From Paraburkholderia sp. BL23I1N1 (GTDB lineage Bacteria > Pseudomonadota > Gammaproteobacteria > Burkholderiales > Burkholderiaceae): 64,000 nt of DNA. The notes under the pieces were generated by a model, which was not told the origin of the DNA, did no database searches, and saw only the letters and a program-made list of their open reading frames with translations. Positions 51,178 to 60,276 of the stretch are shown piece by piece. The stretch lies in the NCBI RefSeq assembly GCF_003610295.1, contig NZ_RAPV01000001.1, positions 4,526,001 to 4,590,000 of the forward strand, in the 5' to 3' direction. Position numbers and translations under genes: made by a program. How positions within the stretch are numbered: the first letter of the stretch is position 1; each line of letters begins with the position of its first letter.

Positions 51178-52166
51178 GAATTCCATTCGACGACAAGGTG
51201 TGGAGCGGCCGTTCCGACGATGATGAACCCGGCGACACCCGGCGTATTTTCAATCAGGTGGTGCCGTTCCGCGACGCGTCATGCATTGAAAGCGATGCGC
51301 CGGTGATTGTCGGTTTTGGTTCCGATGAAGGCGTGCGGCGCAATCAGGGGCGTATCGGCGCGGCCCATGCGCCGAGAGAACTGCGCCGTGTTCTTGCGGG
51401 TCTGCCGGCGAAAACGTCGATGGGAGTGCTTGCCGATGCGGGCGATGTGGTGTGTGACGATGGCGATCTCGAAGGCGCGCAGGCGGAACTTGCGAGCGTG
51501 GTGAGCGACGTGCTCGCGAGCGGCGGCCGGCCGTTGGTGTTCGGCGGCGGCCATGAGGTTGCGTGGGGGACGTATAGCGGTTTGCGCTTGCATCAGGATC
51601 GCGTGGCTGTGGCTGCAAGTGCCGGTGGGATTTCGAAATTTCCGCCAACCACTGCACCCCGCAAGCTGCTCGTCGTCAACTTTGACGCCCACTTCGATCT
51701 GCGCCAGAAGCGGCCCGCGAATTCCGGCACGCCGTTCGATCAGATTGCGAGCGACTGCGCCGAACGAGGCGTGCCGTTCAACTACGCCTGCTTTGGTATC
51801 AGCGATCTGGGCAACACCGGTTCGCTGTTCGCGCATGCGGAGCGACTGGGCGTACGCTACGTGCTCGATATCGACATGCAGGAACCGCAATTGCCGCAGC
51901 GTCTGGACGATCTCCAGCAGTTGCTGGATTCAGCGGACGACATCTATCTGACCATCGATCTCGACGTGCTCCCGGCCGCCACTGCGCCGGGTGTATCGGC
52001 GCCTGCCGCATTGGGCGTGCCTTTGTCGGTAGTTGAAGCGATGGTGCAGCGCGTGCGGGCGTCGGGCAAGCTGCGCGCGGCGGATATTGCGGAATACAAC
52101 CCGTCTCTCGATCAGGACAAGCGCACGGCGAGGGCGGCAGCGCGTCTCGCATACCGATTGCTTTGA
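51174..52166 (+). CDS. hutG: Formimidoylglutamase-like ureohydrolase
   Basis: 330-residue arginase/agmatinase superfamily enzyme with two-manganese site motifs: [19 protein letters not shown] and [14 protein letters not shown]. Spacing and the GTPFDQI segment fit formimidoylglutamase, which splits N-formimidoyl-L-glutamate into glutamate and formamide at the end of histidine catabolism. The other hut genes are not here. It is coupled by overlap to an amino acid importer, suggesting use of an imported formimino- or guanidino-compound. Another guanidino-acid hydrolase remains possible. Confidence 0.75.
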   Translation: MRIPFDDKVWSGRSDDDEPGDTRRIFNQVVPFRDASCIESDAPVIVGFGSDEGVRRNQGRIGAAHAPRELRRVLAGLPAKTSMGVLADAGDVVCDDGDLEGAQAELASVVSDVLASGGRPLVFGGGHEVAWGTYSGLRLHQDRVAVAASAGGISKFPPTTAPRKLLVVNFDAHFDLRQKRPANSGTPFDQIASDCAERGVPFNYACFGISDLGNTGSLFAHAERLGVRYVLDIDMQEPQLPQRLDDLQQLLDSADDIYLTIDLDVLPAATAPGVSAPAALGVPLSVVEAMVQRVRASGKLRAADIAEYNPSLDQDKRTARAAARLAYRLL

Positions 52167-52314
52167 CGCGCTAACCGCGCCGCGCCGATTGGGTTACCGT
52201 AGGCGCCGGCGATTGTCACGCCGACGCGCCTTTAAAAAAATCGTATGAATAGACTGTCGCTTCGAAGGTACGTGCTGCCGATTCTTTCGAGGTACCTGCC
52301 GGGCAAAAATAAAC

Positions 52315-52343
52315 TTGACTCTGTGCGTATGCACTTATACACT
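52315..52343 (+). promoter_or_regulatory. marR1 promoter with operator in the spacer
   Basis: -35 TTGACT (52315-52320), 17-bp spacer, -10 TACACT (52338-52343). The spacer holds the palindrome GTGCGTATGCAC (52323-52334), also present (reverse complement) before marR2 and the efflux operon. Expected transcription start is about 52350, at or next to the GTG start codon (52351), implying a leaderless mRNA. Confidence 0.6.
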
Positions 52344-52350
52344 CCCCAAC

Positions 52351-52773
52351 GTGACCCGTCCTCTCTCCTACGACGAATGCAACTGTTTCGCGCTGCGCCA
52401 GGCGGCCCGGCACGTCACGCAAATCTACGAGCGCCATCTCGGCGAGGTAGGGCTGACGGCTGCGCAGTTCACGATTCTCGCCAAACTTGCGCGCACGCCG
52501 AACCTGTCAATGATCGACCTCGCTGAGGCGATGGTCATGGAGCGCACCACGCTGGTTCGCGCCATGAAACCGTTGCAGCGTGACGGGCTGGTGGTAACCG
52601 AATCAGCGGAGCATGACAGCCGCACGTTTCTGTTCAGTCTCACGGAGAAGGGCGAAACGACCTTCGACCAGGCGGCCACCGCATGGCGTGCCGCGCAAGA
52701 CGAGTTCGAGGAAAAGTTCGGCCACGCGCGTGCCAAGGCGCTGCGCTCGGAACTCTTCAGCATCACCGGATAG
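52351..52773 (+). CDS. MarR-family regulator 1
   Basis: 140 residues. MarR winged helix: FALRQAARHVTQIYERHLGE, LTAAQFTILAKLARTPNLSM, ERTTLVRAMKPLQRDGLV, then the wing ESAEHDSRTFLFSLTEKG. GTG start at 52351 without a Shine-Dalgarno and with a -10 box 7 nt away; a TTG start at 52315 would lie in the -35 box. It is paralogous to MarR 2 next door (same order FA-RQAAR-V-QIY-RHL). Probable repressor of itself and of the efflux operon. Confidence 0.85.
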   Translation: MTRPLSYDECNCFALRQAARHVTQIYERHLGEVGLTAAQFTILAKLARTPNLSMIDLAEAMVMERTTLVRAMKPLQRDGLVVTESAEHDSRTFLFSLTEKGETTFDQAATAWRAAQDEFEEKFGHARAKALRSELFSITG

Positions 52774-52785
52774 GCAAAGCGTATG

Positions 52786-52808
52786 AGCTCGTTTCGGCGA
52801 GCTTTTTT
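52786..52808 (+). terminator. Rho-independent terminator after marR1
   Basis: AGCTCG (52786-52791), 6-nt loop, CGAGCT (52798-52803), T run to 52808. Shows that marR1 and marR2 are separate transcription units. Confidence 0.8.
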
Positions 52809-52820
52809 ACGCCGGATTAT

Positions 52821-52832
52821 GTGCATACGCAC
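52821..52832. promoter_or_regulatory. MarR-type operator GTGCATACGCAC before marR2
   Basis: Same 12-bp motif (GTGC-N4-GCAC) as before marR1 and the efflux operon, 21 bp upstream of the marR2 start. Here a normal AGGAAGGA ribosome site follows. Confidence 0.6.
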
Positions 52833-52853
52833 TTACGAACAGGAAGGACAGCA

Positions 52854-53276
52854 ATGGACGGACTCTTCGACGACGACTGCTTTGCGATCCGCCAGGCCGC
52901 ACGCTATGTGTCGCAGATTTACGACCGCCATCTCGAGAATGTCGGCCTGACCATCACACAGTTTTCGCTGTTGGGGCGCCTGAACCGCACCGGTCCGATG
53001 ACCATGAAGCAACTGGCCGAAACCATGCGTATGCAGCGCACCACGCTGGTTCGCACGATCCAGCCGCTGCGGCGCAACGGCCTGGTGTCGAGCGAGACAC
53101 TTGGAGCGGATGCGCGGGCGTTGTCGATTGCACTGACGGCCGCCGGCGAAGCGCGTTTGCAAGCAGGGCGCAAGCATTGGCATGCGGCGCAAGCCGAATT
53201 CGAGAATCGCTTCGGCGCGCGGCGCGCGGCGGCCTTGCGCTCCGAGCTGTTCTCCATCACAAGCGATTCCGCGTGA
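52854..53276 (+). CDS. MarR-family regulator 2
   Basis: 140 residues, tandem paralogue of MarR 1: FAIRQAARYVSQIYDRHLEN, LTITQFSLLGRLNRTGPMTM, QRTTLVRTIQPLRRNGLVSS, and the same C-terminal ALRSELFSIT. ATG 52854 with AGGAAGGA. The N-terminus MDGLFDDDCFA is slightly shorter in charge pattern than copy 1. Two similar MarR proteins in front of one pump could form heterodimers or respond to different ligands at the same operator. Confidence 0.88.
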   Translation: MDGLFDDDCFAIRQAARYVSQIYDRHLENVGLTITQFSLLGRLNRTGPMTMKQLAETMRMQRTTLVRTIQPLRRNGLVSSETLGADARALSIALTAAGEARLQAGRKHWHAAQAEFENRFGARRAAALRSELFSITSDSA

Positions 53277-53304
53277 ATCAGGCCCGCATGGAGCGGGTCA
53301 AGCC

Positions 53305-53330
53305 CGGCGCCGTCCAACGCGCCGTTTTTT
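53305..53330 (+). terminator. Rho-independent terminator after marR2
   Basis: CGGCGC (53305-53310), 8-nt loop, GCGCCG (53319-53324), six T. It separates marR2 from the efflux operon. Confidence 0.8.
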
Positions 53331-53342
53331 CAAGCTAGACGA

Positions 53343-53354
53343 GTGCATACGCAC
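53343..53354. promoter_or_regulatory. MarR-type operator GTGCATACGCAC before the efflux operon
   Basis: Third copy of the shared palindrome. It overlaps a -10-like CATACA (53354-53359) that sits 7 nt from the ATG at 53367, the same distance as in marR1. No ribosome site fits between, so the membrane-fusion gene may also be read from a leaderless mRNA. Confidence 0.6.
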
Positions 53355-53366
53355 ATACAGACCATC

Positions 53367-54455
53367 ATGTCCACTACACCCTCGACTATTGCACCGCCTA
53401 GCGTGGCAAACGCCGCCAAACCGGCACGGCGCATTCCGTGGATGCTGCTCGCGATCATCACGGTGCTCGCGGTGCTGGCGCTTGCCGCGTCGTACTGGTT
53501 CTTCGTCGGCCGCTTTGTCGAAACGACCGACGATGCGTACGTCGGCGGCGATGTGACCGTGATGTCGCCGAAAGTGAACGGCTTCGTGACCGATGTGCTG
53601 GTGCACGACAACCAGTTCGTCCATGCGAATCAGGTGCTGATCCGGCTCGACGCGCGCGATTACGACGCTCGTCTCGCCCAAGCCAGCGCGGAAGTCGAGA
53701 GCGCGCAAGCCGCCGTCATCGAGTTGCAGGCGAAGAAATCCTTGCAGCTTGCCACCATCAACGAGCAGGCCGCCGAGGTCCGCGCGTCCGGCGCCGAGCT
53801 GACGCGCAGCGCCGCCGACCAGACGCGCTATCGCGAACTGGTGAAGGACGATGCGGTGTCGAACCAGGTCGTGGAACGCGCGGATGCCGACCTGACCAAG
53901 GCACATGCCGCGGTTGACCGCAGCAGCGCGGCGTTGATTGCGGCGCAACGGCAAATCGCCGTGCTCGACGCGCAGATCGGCGACGCCGAGGCGCGCATTG
54001 CCACGGCAAAAGCGGCGCAGCGGGTCGCGGCATTGAACGTGGAATACACCACGATCCGCTCGCCGATCGACGGTTACGTCGGCAATCGCACCGCGCGCGT
54101 CGGCCTGCTGGCGAACACGGGCGTGTCGCTCCTGACCGTGGTGCCGTCGAGCGGATTGTGGATCGACGCCAACTTCAAGGAAGACCAGTTGAAGAAGATG
54201 CACGTCGGCGACGGTGTCGACGTCGATCTCGACGCATCGAGCGAACGGATTCGCGGCGTGGTCGAAAGTCTTGCACCCGCAACCGGCGCGACCTTCAGCG
54301 TGCTGCCGGCGGAGAACGCCACCGGCAACTTCACGAAGATCGTGCAGCGCGTGCCGGTGCGCGTGCGTCTCGAGGTGCCGAAGGAGATGCAAGGCGTGCT
54401 GCGCCCGGGCCTATCGGCGACGGTGAAAGTCCACCTCGACGCTGCTCGCGGTTAA
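53367..54455 (+). CDS. HlyD/EmrA-type membrane fusion protein
   Basis: 362 residues. Cytoplasmic N-terminus, one membrane segment at about 25-47 (MLLAIITVLAVLALAASYWF), biotinyl-lipoyl-like halves (VETTDDAYVGGDVTVMSPKV; IRSPIDGYVGNRTARVG) around a long coiled coil (about 100-205). It links the inner-membrane pump to an outer-membrane channel. Operon: 8 bp before the MFS pump gene. Equivalent to EmrA. Confidence 0.92.
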   Translation: MSTTPSTIAPPSVANAAKPARRIPWMLLAIITVLAVLALAASYWFFVGRFVETTDDAYVGGDVTVMSPKVNGFVTDVLVHDNQFVHANQVLIRLDARDYDARLAQASAEVESAQAAVIELQAKKSLQLATINEQAAEVRASGAELTRSAADQTRYRELVKDDAVSNQVVERADADLTKAHAAVDRSSAALIAAQRQIAVLDAQIGDAEARIATAKAAQRVAALNVEYTTIRSPIDGYVGNRTARVGLLANTGVSLLTVVPSSGLWIDANFKEDQLKKMHVGDGVDVDLDASSERIRGVVESLAPATGATFSVLPAENATGNFTKIVQRVPVRVRLEVPKEMQGVLRPGLSATVKVHLDAARG

Positions 54456-54463
54456 GGACGATC

Positions 54464-56035
54464 ATGACTCAGGTCTTAGCCAACCCCGCCGACCTGCCGA
54501 CGCGCACCAAAGTTGTTGCGTTCGTGCTGATGTGCCTCGGTTTTTTCATGGCGACGCTCGATATCCAGATCGTGGCGTCTTCACTCAAGGATATCGGCGG
54601 CGGCTTGTCCGCGAGTCAGGATGAGCTCTCGTGGGTGCAGACCTCGTATCTGATCGCGGAGATCCTCGTGATCCCGATGTCCGGCTGGCTCACGCGTGTG
54701 TTCTCGACGCGCTGGGTGTTCGCGTTTTCCGCGCTGGGCTTTACGGTCACCAGCATGCTGTGCGGCCTGGCATGGGACATCAATTCGATGATCCTGTTTC
54801 GCGGTTTGCAGGGCGCGCTCGGCGCCGCGATGATCCCGACCGTGTTCACCACGGCGTTCGTGCTGTTCCCCGGCAAGCAGCGCCTGATTGCGTCCACCAC
54901 CATCAGCGCGCTCGCCACGCTCGCGCCGACCGTCGGTCCAGTGATCGGCGGTTGGATCACATCGCAATGGTCGTGGCACTGGCTGTTCTATCTGAACCTG
55001 GTGCCGGGCGTCGCCGTTACGCTGTTGGTGCCGAAGTACGTGCACTTCGACAACGTCGATCTCTCGCTGCTGAAGAAGGGCGACTATCTCGGCATGCTTT
55101 TGATGTCCGGTTTTCTCGGTTGCCTTGAATACGTCCTGGAGGAAGGGCCACGCAAGAACTGGTTCGGCGACGACGTGATCCTGACGTGCACCTGGGTGGC
55201 GGCGATCTGCGGATTTCTGTTCATCGTGCATGCGTTCACCGCTAAAGAGCCGATCGTCGACTTGCGCGCGCTGGCAATCCGCAACTTCGGCATTGGCAGT
55301 TTGCTGTCGTTCATCACCGGGATCGGGATTTTCTGCGCGGTGTTCCTGACGCCCGTGTTCCTGTCGCGTGTGCGTGGCTTCGATTCGTTGCAGATCGGCG
55401 TCGCATTGCTGTCGGTGGGGTGCTTTCAGTTGCTCGCGATGGTTGCGTATTCGATCGTCGCGCGTTTTGTCGATATGCGCTGGCTGCTGGTGTTCGGCCT
55501 GGTACTGTTCGGCGCGGGCTGTTATCTGTATGTACCGCTGACCAATCAGTGGGGCTGGCAGGAGTTGCTGATCCCGCAGGCGTTGCGAGGCATCGGCCAG
55601 CAGTTCTGCATTCCGCCCATCGTCACGATGGCGCTGGGTTCATTGCCGATGTCGAGGCTTCGATCCGCCAGCGGCCTCTTCAATCTGATGCGAAATCTAG
55701 GCGGCGCGATTGGCATTGCCGTGAGCAGCACCATGCTCAACGATCGTTTGAATCTCCATTACGAGCGGCTCGACGAACATTTGAGCGCGGGCCGTCCGGT
55801 GGTCGAATCGATTTTGCAGCAGCAAAGCGCGCACTTCGCGGCAGTCGGTGGCGACGTGCTGAATGCGGCCAATGCGGGCCTCGGCGAGTTGCATGCGCTG
55901 CTGATGCGTGAAGCGCTCGTGCTCACGTTCTCCGACACCTTTTTTGCGCTGTCGCTCTGTTTTGTTGTCGGCTTGCTGAGCGTGGTGTTCTCGCGCCCGT
56001 TTGGCAATACCGCACCGCCGCCGGATGCACATTGA
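54464..56035 (+). CDS. DHA2-family (EmrB-type) MFS drug efflux pump
   Basis: 523 residues with about 14 membrane segments. DHA2 motifs: FFMATLDIQIVASSL in the first helix, SWVQTSYLIAEILVIPMSGW, RGLQGALGAAMIP and the antiporter motif C-like LAPTVGPVIGGWI. Proton-driven export in complex with the EmrA-type protein. ATG 54464 with AAGGA; the much longer open frame upstream belongs to the overlapping reading of the previous gene and is not coding. Confidence 0.92.
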   Translation: MTQVLANPADLPTRTKVVAFVLMCLGFFMATLDIQIVASSLKDIGGGLSASQDELSWVQTSYLIAEILVIPMSGWLTRVFSTRWVFAFSALGFTVTSMLCGLAWDINSMILFRGLQGALGAAMIPTVFTTAFVLFPGKQRLIASTTISALATLAPTVGPVIGGWITSQWSWHWLFYLNLVPGVAVTLLVPKYVHFDNVDLSLLKKGDYLGMLLMSGFLGCLEYVLEEGPRKNWFGDDVILTCTWVAAICGFLFIVHAFTAKEPIVDLRALAIRNFGIGSLLSFITGIGIFCAVFLTPVFLSRVRGFDSLQIGVALLSVGCFQLLAMVAYSIVARFVDMRWLLVFGLVLFGAGCYLYVPLTNQWGWQELLIPQALRGIGQQFCIPPIVTMALGSLPMSRLRSASGLFNLMRNLGGAIGIAVSSTMLNDRLNLHYERLDEHLSAGRPVVESILQQQSAHFAAVGGDVLNAANAGLGELHALLMREALVLTFSDTFFALSLCFVVGLLSVVFSRPFGNTAPPPDAH

Positions 56036-56045
56036 GGAATTCAGC

Positions 56046-57488
56046 ATGAAACCAATCGTTATCAAAGTACTCGCGAGCGCGGCGCTCCTAACGCTCGCGG
56101 CATGCGCGGTGCAACCGGAAACGCATGCGGACCTGCCGCACACGGTGCAGACCGTCGCGCCGGCAGCGTGGAATGTCGATGCCCCTCAGGACAGCATCAA
56201 CGCCGGTACGTGGTGGGCGCAATTCGGCGATCCTGTCATGCATCAACTGGTGGAATCGGTGCTGACCGGCAACCTCGACGTGCAGGCCGCGGTTGAACGC
56301 GTCAAGCAGGCGCAGGAAATCGCGACGCAAAATCGCGCGGCCTTGCTGCCAGAGTTGAATGCCAGCGCGAACGCATCCGACGCTCGCCAGAACACGCCGC
56401 CACCGCTCGGCTATGTGCGTCAAGCGGGCGTCGGCTTGACGGCGAGCTGGACGCCGGACGTTTTCGGCGGCGAACGTCTTGCTGTTCTCGCCGCGCAGGC
56501 GCAAGTGTCGGGCCGGCAAGCCGCCTTGAATCAACTGCGTCTGGCACTCGCGGCGAATACGGCGGCGGCATATATCGATCTGCGCTGGGCGCAAGCGCAA
56601 CTGCAGATTCTCAGCGACAACGAACAGATTCGCGCCCGCGCCTTGAAACTCACGCAACAGCGTTTGCATTACGGACTGTCGACGCAACTCGACGTCGCGC
56701 GTGCGCAGAACCAGTTGGAGGATTTGCAGGCGCAGATTCCGCGCGTGCAGTCGGCAGTGCAGCATCAATTGAGTTTGATCGCGGTGTATTCGGGGCGCAC
56801 GCCGGAGAGCGTCGACGGCTTGCTGCTCGCCGATGCACATCAGGCACGCGACATTCCGGTGCCTGCGCAAAGCGTGCCGCAGACGCTGCCGTCCGACGCT
56901 CTGCTGCAGCGGCCCGACGTGCGCAACGCCTATGCGACAGTCGAACAGCGCGCCGCGGAAGTGGGCGTGTTCAAAGCGCAGCGCTATCCGCAGTTCAGGC
57001 TCAATCTCGCCGATGGCTTGCTGGCCTCGTCGTATCTCGGCTTGCCGACGCTGACCGATAACCTCTTCAGCGCCGCCTTGAACGCGACCAGTCCAATCTT
57101 CAACGCCGGCCGCATCACCGCGAATATCGACGCGAGCGAGAGCCGGATGCGTGAATCGCAACTCGGCCTGCGGCAGATCATGCTGCAAGCGTTGAAAGAA
57201 ATCGAGGACAACCGCAGCGATCTGGTGAGTGGCGCGGTACAGGTACAACGCCTGGGCGGCGCGCTCGATGCATCGGACCGTGCGCTGCATCTGTCGAGTG
57301 AGCTTTACAAGGGCGGCGCGACGGATTTTCTCGATGTGCTCGCCGCGCAGGAGGCGTACTTGCGTGACGCGGAATCGCTAAACCAGGCCAAGCGCGAGCA
57401 TGCGCTCGCGGCGGTGGCGTTGTACCGCTCGCTGGGTGGCGGCTGGGATGTGCCCGGCACAGCGGTTACGGCGGCATCGGCTAATTGA
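56046..57488 (+). CDS. NodT/OprM-type outer-membrane efflux lipoprotein
   Basis: 480 residues. Lipoprotein signal (LLTLAACAVQ, lipidated Cys20). Two outer-membrane efflux repeats: WWAQFGDPVMHQLVESVLTG with NLDVQAAVERVKQAQ in the first; FKAQRYPQF, NAGRITANIDASESRMRES and GATDFLDVLAAQEAYLRDAE in the second. It forms the TolC-like exit channel of the pump. It completes a three-gene tripartite system, 10 bp after the MFS gene. Confidence 0.93.
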   Translation: MKPIVIKVLASAALLTLAACAVQPETHADLPHTVQTVAPAAWNVDAPQDSINAGTWWAQFGDPVMHQLVESVLTGNLDVQAAVERVKQAQEIATQNRAALLPELNASANASDARQNTPPPLGYVRQAGVGLTASWTPDVFGGERLAVLAAQAQVSGRQAALNQLRLALAANTAAAYIDLRWAQAQLQILSDNEQIRARALKLTQQRLHYGLSTQLDVARAQNQLEDLQAQIPRVQSAVQHQLSLIAVYSGRTPESVDGLLLADAHQARDIPVPAQSVPQTLPSDALLQRPDVRNAYATVEQRAAEVGVFKAQRYPQFRLNLADGLLASSYLGLPTLTDNLFSAALNATSPIFNAGRITANIDASESRMRESQLGLRQIMLQALKEIEDNRSDLVSGAVQVQRLGGALDASDRALHLSSELYKGGATDFLDVLAAQEAYLRDAESLNQAKREHALAAVALYRSLGGGWDVPGTAVTAASAN

Positions 57489-57557
57489 TGTGTGTGGGCG
57501 TGACAGCGAAGCAGCTAATGGGTAAGGGGTCATGGGTAGTCCAACTGGAGATGAATG

Positions 57558-58742
57558 ATGAGTACGCGAGAAGTGGTGATCTGCAATCCGGTGAGAACGC
57601 CGATCGGCGCATTCGGCGGATCGCTGAAAGAGGTGCCTGCAACCGAACTCGGCGCGGTTGCCGTACGTGAGACGCTGCGGCGCAGCGGCCTCGATCCGGC
57701 CGCGCTGGCTTCGGTGGTCATGGGCAACGTGATTCAGGCCGGCAACAGGATGAATCCTGCTCGTCAGGCGTCGATTGGCGCGGGCGTGCCGGTGGCGGTG
57801 CCTGCGCTGACGGTCAATCGCGTGTGCGGGTCGGGCGCGCAGGCGATTGCGTCCGCGGCCCAGGAAATCTGGCTCGGCCTCGGCGATGCCGCCGTGGCCG
57901 GCGGCATGGAAAACATGGATCGTGCGCCGTATCTGCTCGACGGCGGCCGCTGGGGCTATCGGATGGGCAACGCGCAAATCCACGACAGCCTGCTGCGCGA
58001 CGGTCTGAACGATGCGTTTTCCGGCGAGCATTCGGGCTGGCATACCGAAGACCTCGTCGCGCAGTTCGACCTCACGCGTGAAACGCAGGACCGTTGGGCC
58101 GCGCGTTCGCAACAGCGTTTCGCCGAAGCGCAGGCGCGTGGCGATTTCGATGCCGAGCTGGTGGCCGTCGAGATTCCGGGGCGCAAGGGTCGGCAGCAAT
58201 TTGCGAGCGATGAACAGCCGCGCCCGGATACCACGGTCGAAACGCTCGCCAGGCTGCGTCCGGCATTTCGTCCGGACGGCACGATTACCGCAGGCAACGC
58301 GCCGGGATTGAACAGCGGCGCAGCGGCGATGCTGGTCGCCGAGCGTGGCTTCGCCGAAGCGCGCGGCATCGAGCCATTCGCGCGGCTGGTGGCGTATGGC
58401 GTCGCGGCCGTCGAGCCGGGCATGTTCGGCCTCGGCCCGGTGCCGGCTGTGCAGATGGCCTTGGCCCGCGCGGGTTGGCAACTTGACGACGTCGAACGCT
58501 TCGAGATCAATGAAGCCTTCGCGGCCGTGCCGCTCGCGGTGGCGCGCAGACTTGGCATTGAGGATGAACTGATCAACGTGCAAGGCGGCGCGATCGCGCA
58601 CGGTCATCCGATCGGCGCGACCGGTGCGGTATTGATGACCCGCTTGCTGCACTCAATGCGCCGCGACGGCCTGAAACGCGGCGTGGTTACGTTGTGTATC
58701 GGCGGCGGGCAGGGGATTGCGCTGGCATTGGAACTGATCTGA
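57558..58742 (+). CDS. Thiolase (acetyl-CoA C-acetyl/acyltransferase)
   Basis: 394 residues. Catalytic Cys90 in NRVCGSGAQAI, His350 in GHPIGATGA, Cys380 in LCIGGGQG. N-terminal VICNPVRTPIGAFGGSL is typical of the biosynthetic/acetoacetyl-CoA type. ATG 57558 has GGAG at 7 nt; 57555 is adjacent. It is not a clear PcaF: the beta-ketoadipyl-CoA thiolase has NRLCASGMDAI at the active cysteine. Single gene; ends at the hairpin at 58757. Likely interconverts acetyl-CoA and acetoacetyl-CoA or short acyl-CoAs. Confidence 0.9.
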   Translation: MSTREVVICNPVRTPIGAFGGSLKEVPATELGAVAVRETLRRSGLDPAALASVVMGNVIQAGNRMNPARQASIGAGVPVAVPALTVNRVCGSGAQAIASAAQEIWLGLGDAAVAGGMENMDRAPYLLDGGRWGYRMGNAQIHDSLLRDGLNDAFSGEHSGWHTEDLVAQFDLTRETQDRWAARSQQRFAEAQARGDFDAELVAVEIPGRKGRQQFASDEQPRPDTTVETLARLRPAFRPDGTITAGNAPGLNSGAAAMLVAERGFAEARGIEPFARLVAYGVAAVEPGMFGLGPVPAVQMALARAGWQLDDVERFEINEAFAAVPLAVARRLGIEDELINVQGGAIAHGHPIGATGAVLMTRLLHSMRRDGLKRGVVTLCIGGGQGIALALELI

Positions 58743-58756
58743 TATCGGCCGTTGCT

Positions 58757-58797
58757 GCGGCGCGTTTGCGGTGCCTGAAAGCACGCAAGCGCGCCGC
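58757..58797. terminator. Long hairpin between convergent thiolase and gltS genes
   Basis: GCGGCGCGTTTGCGGTGC (58757-58774) pairs with GCACGCAAGCGCGCCGC (58781-58797) with one bulge and a 6-nt loop. No clear T tract; probably a bidirectional rho-assisted or structural terminator. Confidence 0.5.
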
Positions 58798-58808
58798 GGC
58801 CTTATCGG

Positions 58809-60035
58809 CTAATGAAAGATCGGCAAAGCCAGATAACCCTTGATGACGAGCGCGTTGGCAATGTCGATAAAGAAGGCGCCCACCATCGGCACGACCAGAA
58901 AGGCGAGGTGCGAATGGCCGAAGCGGGCTGTGACGGCTTGCATATTCGCGATGGCCGTGGGCGTCGCGCCGAGTCCGAAGCCGCAATGGCCGGAGGCGAG
59001 CACGACAGCATCGTAATTGCGGCCCATCACGCGGAACGTGACGAAGATCGCATAGAGCGCCATCAAAACCGTCTGCGCAACGAGAATCGAAATGACCGGC
59101 AGCGCCAGCGAGGCGAGGTCCCAGAGCTTGAGCGTCATGAGCGCCATGGCGAGGAAAAGCGCGAGGCTCACGTTGCCGAGCAGGGCCACGGCGTGATCGA
59201 GAACGGGTTTGCCCGCAAGCCCGAGTGCATTGCTTAGCACCACGCCGACGAAGAGCACGCAGACGAAAGTCGGCAGTTCGATCGCCGTGCCGGCCAACAG
59301 CTGTGATAGCGCATTGCCGGCCGCGAGGCTGATCGCGATCAGCGCGAGCGTCTCGATGAAGGCGGCTGGCGTGGTGGCTTGCTCCGCTTTCGGTTCTTCG
59401 AAGGCGAGCGGCGCTTTGGCTGGGCTCTCGTTGTGGTTCTCTGTGTGATTCCCTGGGTGCGCAACGTCCTTCTTCGCGACTTGCCGCATCAGCAACCGTG
59501 CCACCGGGCCGCCGAGAATGCCGCCCATGACGAGGCCGAAAGTCGCGCAGGCGATCGCGGCCTCCGTGGCGGACTGAAGCCCGTGGTGCTCGGCGAACAC
59601 CTTGCTCCATGCAGCGCCGGTGCCGTGACCGCCAGACAAGGTGATCGAACCGACCAGCAAACCGTACAGCGGATCGATGCCCAATAGATAGGTGAGCGCG
59701 ATGCCCACTGCATTCTGCAAGACCAGAAGGCCGATCACGAGGCCCAGAAAACGCAGCAACAACGGACCGCCGGACTTGAGGCTGGCGAGGTTGGCGTTGA
59801 GACCGATGGTCGCGAAGAAGGCGAGCATCAGCGGCGTTTGCAGCGCGGTATCGAAGCGCACTTCAACGTGGCTCGTTGTGCGCAGGATCAGTAGGACGAT
59901 TGCCACGAGGAGACCGCCGGCAACGGGTTCGGGAATCGTATAGCTGCGCAGTAGAGGGATCCACCCGACCAGCCTGTTTCCCAGCAGCAGAACCAGTGAA
60001 GCCGTGACGAGTGTTCCATAGATACCGATGTTCAT
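58809..60035 (-). CDS. gltS: Sodium/glutamate symporter
   Basis: 408 residues, about ten membrane segments in two inverted halves. GltS-type pore motifs: GSITLSGGHGTGAAW in the first half and ASGHCGFGLGATPTAIANMQ in the second. The hydrophilic loop at about 195-235 (HPGNHTENHNESP) is unusually His/Asn-rich. It imports glutamate with Na+. Single-gene unit, divergent from the nucleoside operon with a 241-bp gap that shows no gene. Confidence 0.93.
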   Translation of the reverse strand: MNIGIYGTLVTASLVLLLGNRLVGWIPLLRSYTIPEPVAGGLLVAIVLLILRTTSHVEVRFDTALQTPLMLAFFATIGLNANLASLKSGGPLLLRFLGLVIGLLVLQNAVGIALTYLLGIDPLYGLLVGSITLSGGHGTGAAWSKVFAEHHGLQSATEAAIACATFGLVMGGILGGPVARLLMRQVAKKDVAHPGNHTENHNESPAKAPLAFEEPKAEQATTPAAFIETLALIAISLAAGNALSQLLAGTAIELPTFVCVLFVGVVLSNALGLAGKPVLDHAVALLGNVSLALFLAMALMTLKLWDLASLALPVISILVAQTVLMALYAIFVTFRVMGRNYDAVVLASGHCGFGLGATPTAIANMQAVTARFGHSHLAFLVVPMVGAFFIDIANALVIKGYLALPIFH

Positions 60036-60276
60036 AAGCGACCTCGATAAGCATGAGTGATGGTCACAGCGCGATGCAACATCTGACGGCGTGTGGAACG
60101 GCAGGAACGCCTACGGCGTGAGAGTACCTGATCGGGGTTGATCCAACAACGATTGCGGCGAAACACACTGTCGCGGACCGGCTGGCACCCGGTACCGGGA
60201 TAAGGTCGTATTTAATTTTTCTCCCGCATCGGTTTCGTTTAGGATCATTGCCACTTTCACAAGAACACCACGAGAC

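Noticed and set aside
54158-54463. Upstream extension of the MFS pump frame
   Set aside because: It lies wholly inside the membrane-fusion gene in another frame; the true start at 54464 has a ribosome site and a normal first helix.
57558-58742. pcaF (beta-ketoadipyl-CoA thiolase)
   Set aside because: Active-site context is the acetoacetyl-CoA thiolase type and the gene is 50 kb from the pca operon.
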